Source of the DNA: Neoceratodus forsteri | Lineage: Eukaryota; Chordata; Ceratodontiformes; Ceratodontidae | Reading direction: 5' to 3' | NCBI GenBank assembly: GCA_016271365.2 | Contig: CM057456.1 | Coordinates: 890,998,001 to 891,062,000 of the forward strand | Length of the DNA: 64,000 nucleotides | Part shown: piece after piece, positions 1 to 9,065 of the stretch | Position numbering within the stretch: the stretch's first letter is position 1 | Layout of the letters: each line of letters opens with the position of its first letter | Notes under the pieces: generated by a model | The model's input: only the letters and a program-made list of their open reading frames with translations | Database searches by the model: none | What the model was told of the DNA's origin: nothing | Position numbers and translations under genes: made by a program

Positions 1-115
1 CCCCCATGACGGGGCTGAGGCAAAGGGGTACCAGCTTTCTCCCACCCCAGACAGAAATCCAGACATTCAGGGAGCTGGATGGGTGCTAGGAGGTCATTAT
101 GGAGCCTACCAGATG

Positions 116-396
116 AATTTTTTTCCATTTTTTTCCTCTGCCCTCTCCCCACCAACAATGTATGTCAGCTAGATGCCTCCCAGCCTGCAACTCCCTCCAG
201 CCACCACTAAAAGGAGATCAACGAGCGGGACAGCAAACACTCCCTCCCCAAGAGAGTAGAGCAGTCCTACAGACATTCAATCCTCTCTCTCTCCCCTGCC
301 GACCTCCAGTAGCCTGGGCTCGTTCTCAAACCTGGGTTGCCAGTGTGGTGTGAGGTATGGCATCCAGCACCTCAACCCTCAGCACCACCAGGCTGG
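116..396 (-). mobile_element. SINE copy S1 (new tRNA-like family), inside DIRS G GAG
   Basis: The minus-strand head (about 396-310) shares the block 'gttgaggtgctggatgcc' and 'caacccaggttt' with three other copies in the window (1455, 3922, 47766). These blocks sit where box A and box B of a tRNA promoter would be. The T-rich left end at 118-140 is a poly(A) tail on the minus strand. A possible target duplication is 'gcctaccagat' (104-114) against 'gccttgccagat' (399-410). The insertion interrupts the GAG gene after the codons for ESGKAA. Confidence 0.7.
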
Positions 397-3130
397 CTGC
401 CTTGCCAGATTCCTGAAGGTGGGAGATGATATCCTGGGCATCTCTGCTGAACAAGACTGAAGCCCGGAAAGGGTCACCCATGATTTTGGCCTGAACATCA
501 GGGGTGAAACCAGGCACCCTGAGCCATGAATGGAGATTTCTGCTGCTGCTCCACACCCAGAAGCTTCAATGGTGTCGTATGCTGTCCTACGCACATGGTT
601 GCCCACATCTGAACTGGATTGGAGGAGTTGGGTTAACACTGTTTTAGTGGCATCTTCAGGGAGGGATTAAACCAGATCCCTCGCCTGGTCCCAAATGGCA
701 TTCTGATACTGCACCATATGAGCCAAATAGTTCTGAGCCCAGAAGGCCAGATTGGTAGAGGAATACACCCACTTGCCCAACTGGTCCAGGTGATGGGATT
801 CCCTGTCTGGAGAGCAGGTGCTGAGGTGCTTGAGTTTCTTAGTATGGTCATGAAATGCATTCATGACCACTGAGTCTGCCATTGGGTGTTCGCCAAAGAA
901 GTCTTTGCCCACTGGCACATGGTAGTTGCGCTCCTCCTTTTTGGCTTAGGCAGGGTGGTCAAGGGGTTAGTCCACACCGCCTTGGTCATATTACAATAAG
1001 AATCGATGAGCAATGGTACCACCAATAGGAGGGTCTCCTTTTTCTGGAGGTAAACAGACAGTGCTCTGGGTTGAATTCTTCGGTCTCCCATCCCATAAAG
1101 GACTGTATCTGCTGCATCACATCAAGGAAAGAGGGATCATCAGGTGCAGACTTAGGGGTCTCCTTGAGGGGTTCATGATCACCAGAGGAGCCCCAGGAGT
1201 CCTCTGACAAATTAGAGGAGGAAGAGGAAGACTCGTCCCTTGACAATTCACTGTCTGGTACCGGCATCGGGGGGGGTGCGGTGGTCATTCTTGTACTGAT
1301 CAGAAGACCCCTTGTGACCCCCAGAAGAACTTGTGGTACAGCAGTTACTAGGTCCTGCCCAGTCTGGATCCCAAAAAGGGGGGTCCTGGGGGGAGGAGGA
1401 GGGGTAGAAGGGCACCTAGGTGCATCCTTGTCTTTCATGAAGGTCCACCAGACCCAGCCCAGTGACACTGAGGGTTGAGGCGCTGGACGCCACACCTCAC
1501 ACCACACTGGTAACCCAGGTTCATGAACGAGCCCTGGGCACCGGGGGCCTGCTGGGGAGGAGAAGGATGGAGTGCCCAATGGCTGTTGTCCTTCTCCGGG
1601 GAGGGGTTCTCTGCAGGCTCCCGTCACAATACCACCATCTGGGGGAGCCCGGTGGTAGGTGCGGTGAGTTGGAGTAGCAGTAAGGACATTGGGTAGATGT
1701 TGGCAGGGGGGGAGCAGGAGGCACGTCTCAGCGCGCCTCCTAGCTCATTGTCCCCATTGCATGCCGATGTCTAGGGAAAACACCCTCGGTCTCTCTTAGG
1801 CAATGACACCACCCTGCGCATCTCTTGGGCTCTTAACGGCAGACCCCACTGTACAGGGATCCACATTTCAGTGTGTGCTGGTTCTGAGGAGGTAAGCAAG
1901 GAGGAGCCCCTCCTCACTCCACCCAGGGGGTTAGCCGGGTACCTAGCTGAGTGGTTCCACAGGTACTCTAGGGGCAGACCGCAGTGAGACCAGAGGGGAG
2001 CATAGCTAGTGGTTGTCTGAGAGAGTGGAGAGAGGAGGTAGTAGGGGGATAAATACAAGGTTAAAAAAAAAAAATGAAAGTCCACCAGGCCATGAATAAG
2101 ACGTTACAATCCACCGGTGGAGTTAGGCTGTAAGGAGGATAAGGGTACTGGAGAGGAGGGTACACATACACCGGTGAGGGAGGCAGCATAACGTACCCTG
2201 GCGTTGGACCAGCAGGTGTCAGCTGGGGCTCCCTGGAGTGGCCAGCAGGCATTGGTTGTGGCTCAGGCTGAGACAGAGGCGACGATGGCTGAGGAGTTGC
2301 CAGTGTGGGCGTAAGCAGGGCCAGCGCTGGCCTGGTAGGCGAAGGCTGATGTCAGTCTGGAGAAACAGCTGATGTAAGCCCCTGAGGCGGGGGCAGAGGC
2401 ATTGCCTGTGTAGTGGAGGAGGTGAGCACTTGCTCCAGGCAATGCCTGGAAGGACTAGTGCCAGTCCCAGAGCTGGGGACCGACAAAGGCAAAGCCTTGA
2501 CCGGGGGGACGACGGGTGTAGACCCACCATCAGAAGAACCAACACCGGTCAAGCCGCCAGACTGAGGACTCGTAGTACTAAGGGCCTGAACATCAGGGGC
2601 TGTGAAGCAGGGGACGTCCGCTGCCCTGAAGAGCCATTGTCCATGATAATAATGAGGGTGGGCAGCAGGACCATTGGCAACCCGGAGGGGGTGAGGGCTG
2701 CTGAGGAAGGAGGGGCCGACCCCCCATAGGATGAAGGCCCCGGGGCAGAAGCCGATCTATGTGGCAACTACGAGTGAGAGGCTGACTGAGAACAGTCCTG
2801 GTGCCTCTGCTTCCTGCCATATCTCTTCTTCTTCTGGGAGGAAGAAGAGGAAGATGCCCCACAGAGACCGGGAAAGTAGAAGAGCTTTTAGCCTGAAGCT
2901 CCTTCTTTATTATGGCTATCTTTTGCTGCAGCAGGTGACTCTGTAGAGTCTTCAAGCGGCGTCTCCATGTGGCCTAGTTGAAGTCCTGGCAATGCTTGCA
3001 GGCCTTGGTGTCGTGGTTGGGGCCTGAGAAGATCAGTCAAGAAGAGTGGTCATCATTTGCGGGAATCTGCTTGCTGAAGGCAAACTTCGTTGGCTGGTTG
3101 GAAGATGAGGCTAGAGAAGAAGACATAAAC
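397..3130 (-). pseudogene. Broken GAG-like gene of DIRS G
   Basis: This is a structural-protein-like gene of a DIRS element, read from about 3130 down to 397. The N-terminal part (about 3130-2960) is a decayed Cys/His finger region with a surviving 'CKHCQDF' piece. Next comes a helix-like stretch with 'LLQQKIAIIKKELQ' (about 2955-2860), then a Pro/Ser-rich middle. An acidic/serine part (about 1260-1130) follows, leading to 'FLDVMQQIQSFMG', which corresponds to a similar block in F near 57850. The C-terminal block 'SWLRVPGFTPDVQAKI' (about 530-480) is the best-conserved piece and matches F near 57250. The frame is disrupted by the SINE at 1455-2073, by several frame changes and by the SINE at 116-396. 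It is certainly non-functional. Confidence 0.75.
1455..2073 (+). mobile_element. SINE copy S2 with clear target-site duplication
   Basis: The tRNA-like head at 1455-1540 matches S1, S3 and S4. The body is about 500 bp and ends in a run of A at 2063-2074. An 18-base direct repeat with two mismatches ('atgaaggtccaccagacc' at 1437-1454, 'atgaaagtccaccaggcc' at 2074-2091) brackets it, as expected for LINE-mediated insertion. It lies in the GAG gene of G: the codons on the two sides overlap in that repeat. At about 620 bp it is longer than S1 and S4, so the family has a variable body or this copy carries extra sequence. Confidence 0.85.
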
Positions 3131-3229
3131 CTGAAAAGAAAGACATCAAAAATCAGTGTTAACACTGTAGAAAAAATAAAGAAAAGAATGGAGGGTAAAT
3201 GTTAGAGTAATGACAGTTGACTGAAGCAG

Positions 3230-3458
3230 GAATCCGTGGAGATTCAACAAGCGTGGGTCGATGGTAGGAAAAGAACTAAGGTAGGTTTGGGGGACCGCCC
3301 CTTTTATAGCATAGACTGACATCAGCATGATGATGTTGGAGGGGGCTGTCCACCGCTGTAGACTGCTAGCTAGAAGTTTTCCGTGGGGTCCTGATGCCTG
3401 GCAGCTTCAGTCCTACCGGTGTTGCCTGCTACAAGAGCTCCCTCGAAGTGAGATCTGA
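3230..3458. repeat. Right terminal repeat of DIRS G
   Basis: It is homologous to the right terminal repeat of F (60190-60392), with the same order of blocks up to the end motif 'gaagtgagat'. The partner left repeat lies outside the window or is lost. Confidence 0.7.
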
Positions 3459-3469
3459 AATTTCTATCT

Positions 3470-3921
3470 ACACTCCTGAATTCTTTAATGGAATAACAAA
3501 AGCAATGGATAAAGAACAAGCAATGCACAATGTATTCTGATTTCAGGAAGGCCTTCCACTCAGTGCTACATGGAAGATTAGTTAAGAAAATTCATGACCA
3601 AGGTTGGGTGAACAAAAACACAACACAGAAAAAAAAAAACTATGCGACAGGACTGAGAGGGTAGTGGTAAATGGGGAATTTTCAGATGATAAGGGGGTGA
3701 CAATTGGGGTTCTGCAGGGATCAGCTTTGGGGTTGGTTCTTTTCAATATACATGTTTGTGACAAAGGTGTAGGAATAAAGGATAAGATGCACCTGCAGAT
3801 CACACCAAAATCTGTGGTAGAGTAGTGATGAGTGTATCAAAGTTATGAGAGGACCTGGAAAGGACAGACAAGTGGTCAAAAATATGGCAGTTAAAACTGA
3901 ATGCCAAAAAATCAAAAGTAA
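3470..3921 (+). mobile_element. Decayed CR1 LINE fragment (RT region)
   Basis: Plus-strand frames hold recognisable CR1 reverse-transcriptase pieces: 'DFRKAF' (about 3541), then 'VVNGEFSDDKGV' and 'VLQGSALGLVLFN' (3664-3750, the '[14 protein letters not shown]' box), then a decayed ADDT box near 3800 and 'LKLNAKKSK' near 3893-3920. An A-run at 3633 and several frame changes break it. The 5' end abuts DIRS G and the 3' end is cut by SINE S3. Confidence 0.75.
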
Positions 3922-4520
3922 TCTGGGCTTGGTAGTGCAGAAGGCTGAGGCACAGTATGCCTTACCTCTCACCACGTCAGTGACCCAAGTTTGGGAATGA
4001 GCTCGGGTCGCTGGGGGTCAGCTGGGGGGTCTGGCAGTAGGTTAGCACCTGCTAGGCAGCTCTCCTCTTCCAGACTGGGGTGATGAGTAAACTCACCTCT
4101 TGGCTGCTACCAGCTGGACGTCTGGTGGTAACACTGACACAAGAGCAACATATAACTGTTGGGGGGGGGAGCCGCATGTTTTGGAATGCATGTGTGCCTC
4201 CATGTGCATGCGTAACCCAAGTTGCTATGGCTAAGAAGAGACAATGGAAAATGGTCAGCTCAGGCTATATGAAATCCTGCCAGCTGGCCACTGCACTGCA
4301 CTGCAACCCAACCAGGAGCATCAACGCTGGATATGTGTGTCTGGGTGGAGAAAGAATGGTTCTCCCCCACCTGGCCCTGCCAATGAGGGGTGTGTGCAAT
4401 CCGCAGTGATCTTGGAGATTATGTCCATGGTCAAGGCATAATGCCCAGTAGAGAAGACTGATAAGTCTGTTCGAGCACACTAACGGAACAAAAACTTATA
4501 TGGAAAAAAAAACATTAAGA
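3922..4520 (+). mobile_element. SINE copy S3 (divergent)
   Basis: The head at 3922-4010 ('ttggtagtgcagaaggctgaggca', 'gacccaagtttgggaatgagc') follows the order of the S1, S2 and S4 heads but is more diverged. A run of A at 4504-4512 is a candidate tail. No target duplication was found, so the right end is uncertain. Confidence 0.5.
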
Positions 4521-4743
4521 CTGGCTGGGTGCAGGACTAGGCAACTCAGAGGATTCTATGGGGGGGGGACCACACTGCTGCAATACTACCACCTGGATGA
4601 CCACAGGTGGTGGTGCAAGCTGGAGGTGGCAGTATATGTGGCAGGGTCTGTGGCTGAAGCCAGGATGAGGCAGCACATTTGCTCAACATGCACTGCTCCC
4701 ACAGCAACCACTGGTGGCTCCAGCCAATGGACGGGGAGAAAAT
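4521..4743. other. Unassigned 220-bp spacer
   Basis: It lies between the SINE S3 tail and the left end of DIRS H. It contains a run of G at 4561-4569 and no recognisable coding or repeat signature. Confidence 0.3.
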
Positions 4744-4970
4744 GGAAATTACTTACCATAATTATTGATCTTCTTGGACAGTCTCCATCACTCATTCACA
4801 CTAGTGGATAGCGCCAGAGGCGCTAGGACCAAGCAGGACCAAAAAATTTTTTGAAGGGTCGGTGCCAAGGTAGGGCCGCACATGTGTGGCACCGCGAGAC
4901 TGGCTCGCACCTGTGTAGGCTATCTCGGCGTCAACCCTCCAACCACCTCAGTACCTTTTTGACTGAGGAG
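4744..4970. repeat. Left inverted terminal repeat of DIRS H
   Basis: It is complementary to 8838-9034. The outer part ('gatcttcttggacagtctcc') is repeated in inverted form in the ICR. Confidence 0.8.
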
Positions 4971-5125
4971 GTGCAGCGTAACCAATGAGAATAACTTATT
5001 CTGAGTTTCTGGGGCTGAGAGGGCCCAGATGGCCATTGTAAGAAAGGTCAAAGAACAATGTCTTCACAGTTCGGACCATGAAGACCAGGAAAGAAAATGA
5101 GTGAACCCAGGGGATGGTGGGTGGG

Positions 5126-5236
5126 CGTGTGAATGAGTGATGGAGACTGTCCAAGAAGATCAATAATTACAGTAAGTACATAATTTCCATATCTTCCTGG
5201 ACTAAGTCTCCATCACTCATTCACACTAGAGGGAGA
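5126..5236. repeat. Internal complementary region (ICR) of DIRS H
   Basis: Its first half is complementary to the left end (4744-4800). Its second half is complementary to the right end (8990-9034). The two halves meet at about 5180, the arrangement that joins the element ends in the DIRS circle model. Confidence 0.8.
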
Positions 5237-5239
5237 GTA

Positions 5240-5760
5240 CCAAGCTAAAACCAACAACCCTGAGTAGGGTGGCAGGAGATAGGATTCACTCAGAAAGGAC
5301 GGCCAAGGACTGTCCTGCTAATAAAAAGAGCCGTCTTGTAAAGAGCATCCAGAACATGGTGCTTACAAGATAAGTGCTCGAGTTGTAACTCACCACTTTG
5401 CAGACAACTGCAATGGGCACAAAATGAAACTACCAGGAAGAAGCAATCACTCTGGGAGAGCGTCGAGAACCTGGACTAACAATTTGGTATAGGACCAAAA
5501 TTAATAGTTTCAAAGACGTGTACTAATCTAATGTAAAAGGACCTCAGGAACTGCAAGAGCCGGAGGTAAAATCTACTGGTTCAGGGTAGACCGAAAAACA
5601 CACATGGAACCCCCACTACCAAGTATGGCTGACCTGCAAACAACAGATCCAGTAGCATTTGAACCACTTGGTGAGCAAAAGAAGGTGGGGTTAGCCCATC
5701 AAGGTGAATGGTTTTCACTTAGTCATTGAAACCTTCCTGATGGAAGGCAAAGCACAACTT
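5240..5760 (-). pseudogene. Tyrosine recombinase remnant of DIRS H
   Basis: The minus-strand translation near 5760-5620 reads 'HLDGLTPPSFAHQVVQMLLDLL', which lines up with the N-terminal part of the A recombinase (residues 33-56, 'WCQGKGLDPSS...ILDYLWSL'). Pieces such as 'LYKTALF' and 'VLGRPF' near 5350-5290 may come from the middle of the protein. The stretch between this and the ICR is only half the length of the intact A gene, and stops are frequent, so the catalytic C-terminal half has been lost or scrambled. Confidence 0.5.
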
Positions 5761-5779
5761 AGAAGCCTCTTGTGGTGGT

Positions 5780-6075
5780 CTAGTAGAACCAGATCCTAGT
5801 CACTGCATATTCCAAAAAGGAATCATCCTGCCCCTGTGTGTATAACTGTAGTAGCAGTCTCTGAACTCGGGGTGGGGGGGGAGGAAAAAGTGTATAGGAG
5901 GACATGTCCACTGTGGAAAAAAACATTCTGACAGAAAAATACAGGGGCTGGATTTGTAAGGCAAATAGAGGCAGAAGTGCATCGAGGAGGGACATAGCAG
6001 GATCAAGTTAGGGCTAACCCATTCGCTGAAGTGACTGAATAGCGGCAGAAGTGGCTCAGTGTGGTGAGGCACTAA
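5780..6075 (-). pseudogene. C-terminal RT/RNase H (methylase-like) remnant of DIRS H
   Basis: The minus frame at 5995-5780 contains 'DALLP', 'YTLFPPPPPRVQRLLLQL' and 'YAVTRIWF'. It aligns with the F block 'DALSLSW...YVFPPLPLLQRVLLKL...PYWPRQIWF' (about 55370-55190). In DIRS elements this zone follows RNase H and carries a DAM-methylase-like domain. No catalytic motif survives here. Confidence 0.55.
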
Positions 6076-6680
6076 TTACTCCGGCCTCCCTGAAAGGAGT
6101 AGGAAGGACTCTAGTTTGCTTTGTTGAAAAACAAACATCACAGCTCTGTCATGCACTTGGAGAGGATAGCTTCGTGTGCGACTGGCACAGAACCAGTGCG
6201 CAGGAACTGAAGGTGTGAATATTTGAGAAGCTATCTCAGAAAAAGACCTACTTGACCTATGGTCAAGAAAGGAGCATGTCGTCTGCTAGGCAGAAGCAAG
6301 CATGGAAGTACGAATCTAAGTTCCGACTCTCTGAAGTCACTTCTGTTGCTGCGAGGCTCTGATCAAGAGAAGAAAGCCTGATAAAAAAAGGAGGATTAAC
6401 AGACTGGTTAGACGCCTAGGTTTTGGAACTATCTCAGAATAAGAGAAATCTCTCTAGAGAAAAGAGATGAGCCATACCACCGCTGGATCGGACTGCCCCT
6501 AGGGGTAGAAGAAATCAGGTACTCTTTACCGAAGTTTAGAGACGACCGCCTCAGGGCTGAGGCGGAACCTGACCAGATCCAAAGTGTGGTATCGGGCAAT
6601 TACGACTAGGCCCTGTGCTGTGATAATTCTAATCTTTTTTTTTTTTACCATTAGTCAGAGCCTGACAAGGTTGCAGGTTG
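6076..6680. other. Interior of DIRS H, no recognisable gene
   Basis: RT and RNase H would be expected here in a complete DIRS, but none of their motifs (SLDLQD, YLDD, TDAS) is seen. A run of T at 6632-6647 is present. It is probably deletion-scarred GAG/RT junction sequence. Confidence 0.4.
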
Positions 6681-8780
6681 CTATTTCGCAAGGATTGCCT
6701 GATACAGAAATGACAAGGATGTCATCCCTCTGAGGGGCAGGAGGAGCCTGTGGATCCATAATAGAACTCTTGACTGGACTAATAATAATAGCTGAACAGA
6801 TGTTAACCACCTGTACCAAAGCAGCCACCAGAGGGGCAGCATCAGAAGGGGGCTGTATACCCCTATCAAAGGAGCGGAAGAGTCTGTGCAGCTTCCGACC
6901 ACTGAATTAGAATGTTCCACAAAGTATAATTGTCTTGATGACTGAAAGAGTCTAGACGCAGAGGTGTATGGTCCACGGATGCAGTCTAAACACTATGGTG
7001 GACCCCATTACTGAGGAACTACTGAAAAGAGCTTCCATCATGGACTCTGATGATAGAGAGGGTGTGTCCTTCAGTATATAAAATGAGTCATCCACTGTAT
7101 CACTGACCAGAAGGACAGGTAGAGACTCATCTAGATGCACTTCTAGCCCAGAAGGACTCCTAAGAGAGGTCTAGGTCAGAGCCACTAGAGACTCTGCCAC
7201 CAGGAAGGGTGTCGAGGAGCTTAGCATCACGTAGGGAGCCGAGAAAGTGCTGAGCGAAATGAGAGATTCCGCTGGCAGAACACAGCAGAAGAGTCCCATC
7301 AGCGGAAAACCGCTGGAAGACACAAGACCTGAAGCAGACCGCCACCCACTAAGATGTGTGGAAAAAAATTTATCCTCAGAACAGGACTTCATTCTGTGGA
7401 AACATCCTGCCTCAAGTCCCGTGGAAGCAGAGGTCCGCAAACAGAGATCTGTCCCTAGTTCTGTCTAACAGCACCATCTGGCACCCCTGCAGCACCAGCA
7501 TCACTCGTGGCACAGGAGGGCACCAAGCAGTGCCTATGCCAACCTGGGAGACACCCAAGGGCACCCATGGAGGTACCCGCAGCCCCCAGGTATCCTTGGC
7601 ACCCATGGCAGCAATGGCACACAAGGGAACCCTCGACGCCCATGGTACCATGGCACCCAAGAAACCCATGGCAGCAATGGCACCCCGAGGGCACCCATGG
7701 CACCATGGTACCCATGACACCCATGGACTCACGGCACCAAAGATACTTATGGCACCCATGACACCCGCGGGTGCCTGAGGCACCACAAGACACCCCATGG
7801 CACCGCCAGCGGCACCAGCAACAAAGGCAAAAATGACAGCACCCACAGCACTGCACAGAGCCCACGGCGCCAAGCATGGCACCGACCGCAGCACCAAGCC
7901 ATGGTGCCGATCCACGGTGCCGACTCAAACACCAGTGGCGCCACCTACAGCACTGATGCCAAACCAGTGGCCACAGCTCTGGACCTGTGGCACCACCAAG
8001 GCGCCGGGCACGGCGCCATGAAAAACACTGTAGAAAAAGCCAATGGAGAAGATGAGGAGAAGGAAAAAGGTAGTGCCCGTGTCCGCCCCAGCATGAAAAA
8101 GGAAGCGTGGGGTAGGCACGAGGAGTCAACACGATGGCGAAGGCACCAAGAGGGCACCGCGCTCATCCTGATCCAATTGACCCGGCTCCAGTCCAACAGC
8201 TCCGAGGCCCCAAAAACAGGAACACAGCCAGGAAAAAAGGAAAGTCAAACCCCTGCTCCACAGGAGTGGCCCAGAGGTGAAACTGCTCACCGGAACTCCA
8301 AGGACAGAGATGGAGTCCGGAGTTGAGAATGCTGCCATTAGAAGCAGGGCCAAGGGGGAACCCACCAAAGTTGGTTCAGGCCTATCGCCCCTTCCGATGA
8401 ACACTCCTCATGCAGATGTACCAAAGGGTAACGAGCGGCACCGATTCTTCTTCCCCAAACAAGGAAGAAGAGCTTGAGGCTAAGTGGAGCCGGATCACTG
8501 GAACCGCTAGATTTGTGCTTGGGTGGACTGTCCTCCCCCTGAGCACAGGACTGTCCATAGTGAGACCCTCCCCTGTTACTTAAGGGCGGCGGACCAGGCA
8601 CAGCCTCTTTGCCATAACAACTTTCAAACAAAGTTTTCCTACCGTCACCGCTACCATCTAGGGACGACTCCATTGATGGCAGGAAAGAATTTCTTTTTCT
8701 TCATAATCTTCTTTTCTTGTTCATAAAATAAGAAATTACTACTAAACAGTTAAATTAAACACTAAAAGCTTCTGTTGTAT
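6681..8780 (-). pseudogene. GAG-like gene of DIRS H, low-complexity and broken
   Basis: It occupies the GAG position between the right terminal repeat and the RT remnant. The middle (7480-8010) is a degenerate minisatellite. The equivalent part of the B GAG (29300-29060) is a Gly/Ala/Ser/Thr-rich tract written with the same 'ggcacc' words, so the H tract looks like an expanded version of it. No Cys/His finger could be read near the 5' end. The frame is broken outside the repeat. Confidence 0.5.
7480..8010. repeat. Degenerate 'ggcacccatgg' minisatellite in DIRS H GAG
   Basis: About 530 bp are dominated by short words such as 'ggcacccatgg', 'gcagcaatggcac' and 'catggtacc', spaced mostly 9-12 bases apart. 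The repeat is strongly stop-poor, so long frames are open on both strands. These are composition artefacts rather than genes. Confidence 0.75.
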
Positions 8781-8837
8781 AGATGAAAACTTTGACTCCA
8801 GCAGACGAGCGACGTCGACTTCCAAGCATACTCGACG

Positions 8838-9034
8838 GGGAGAAAAGGAACTGGAAGTGGTTGGAGGGTCAACGCCGAGATAGCCTACACAGGTGTGAGC
8901 TAGTCTCACTGTTTTACGCACGGCCCTACCTTGGCGCTGATCCCACAGCAAATTTGGCTCCTGTTATCCCATGCGCCCGGCGCTATCCACTAGTGTGAAT
9001 GAGTGATAGAGACTTAGTCCAGGAAGATCTAAGA
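8838..9034. repeat. Right inverted terminal repeat of DIRS H
   Basis: It is complementary to 4744-4970 and ends near 'cttagtccaggaagatct', the same end that is mirrored in the ICR at 5190-5236. Confidence 0.8.
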
Positions 9035-9065
9035 TTTAAAATCCCTCTAGACACTGTAGACTGAA

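Larger units (their letters stand above)
1..3458 (-). mobile_element. DIRS-like retrotransposon G, 5' part (cut by window edge)
   Basis: The right-hand end (3330-3458) matches the right end of element F at 60270-60392 over the stretch holding 'ctgctagctag', 'gttttcc' and 'caagagctccc'. GAG-type reading frames run leftward on the minus strand, with the same protein blocks as F. No RT or YR is present, because the copy continues past the window start or was truncated. Two SINE insertions (116-396 and 1455-2073) split it. It belongs to the same subfamily as F. The element type is well supported; the left limit is unknown. Confidence 0.8.
4744..9034 (-). mobile_element. DIRS-like retrotransposon H, short non-autonomous copy
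   Basis: Inverted terminal repeats at 4744-4970 and 8838-9034 share 'ggagggt...acgccgagatagcctacacaggtg' on opposite strands. An ICR at 5126-5236 is complementary to both extreme ends. Inside, on the minus strand, are a GAG-like region (about 8780-6680), a remnant of the end of the RT/RNase H gene (about 6075-5780) and a YR remnant (about 5760-5240). The RT core was not found, so the 4.3-kb copy depended on other elements. Both ends and the ICR are well kept, unlike the genes. Confidence 0.85.

Noticed and set aside
986..1627. 213-codon minus-strand frame
   Set aside because: Its first 60 codons or so are read through the antisense of SINE S2; only the part below about 1436 is true GAG sequence.
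7356..8326. Long overlapping open frames on both strands (up to 225 codons)
   Set aside because: They all lie in the 'ggcaccc' minisatellite, which is stop-poor in every frame; no protein family is recognisable and they overlap each other.
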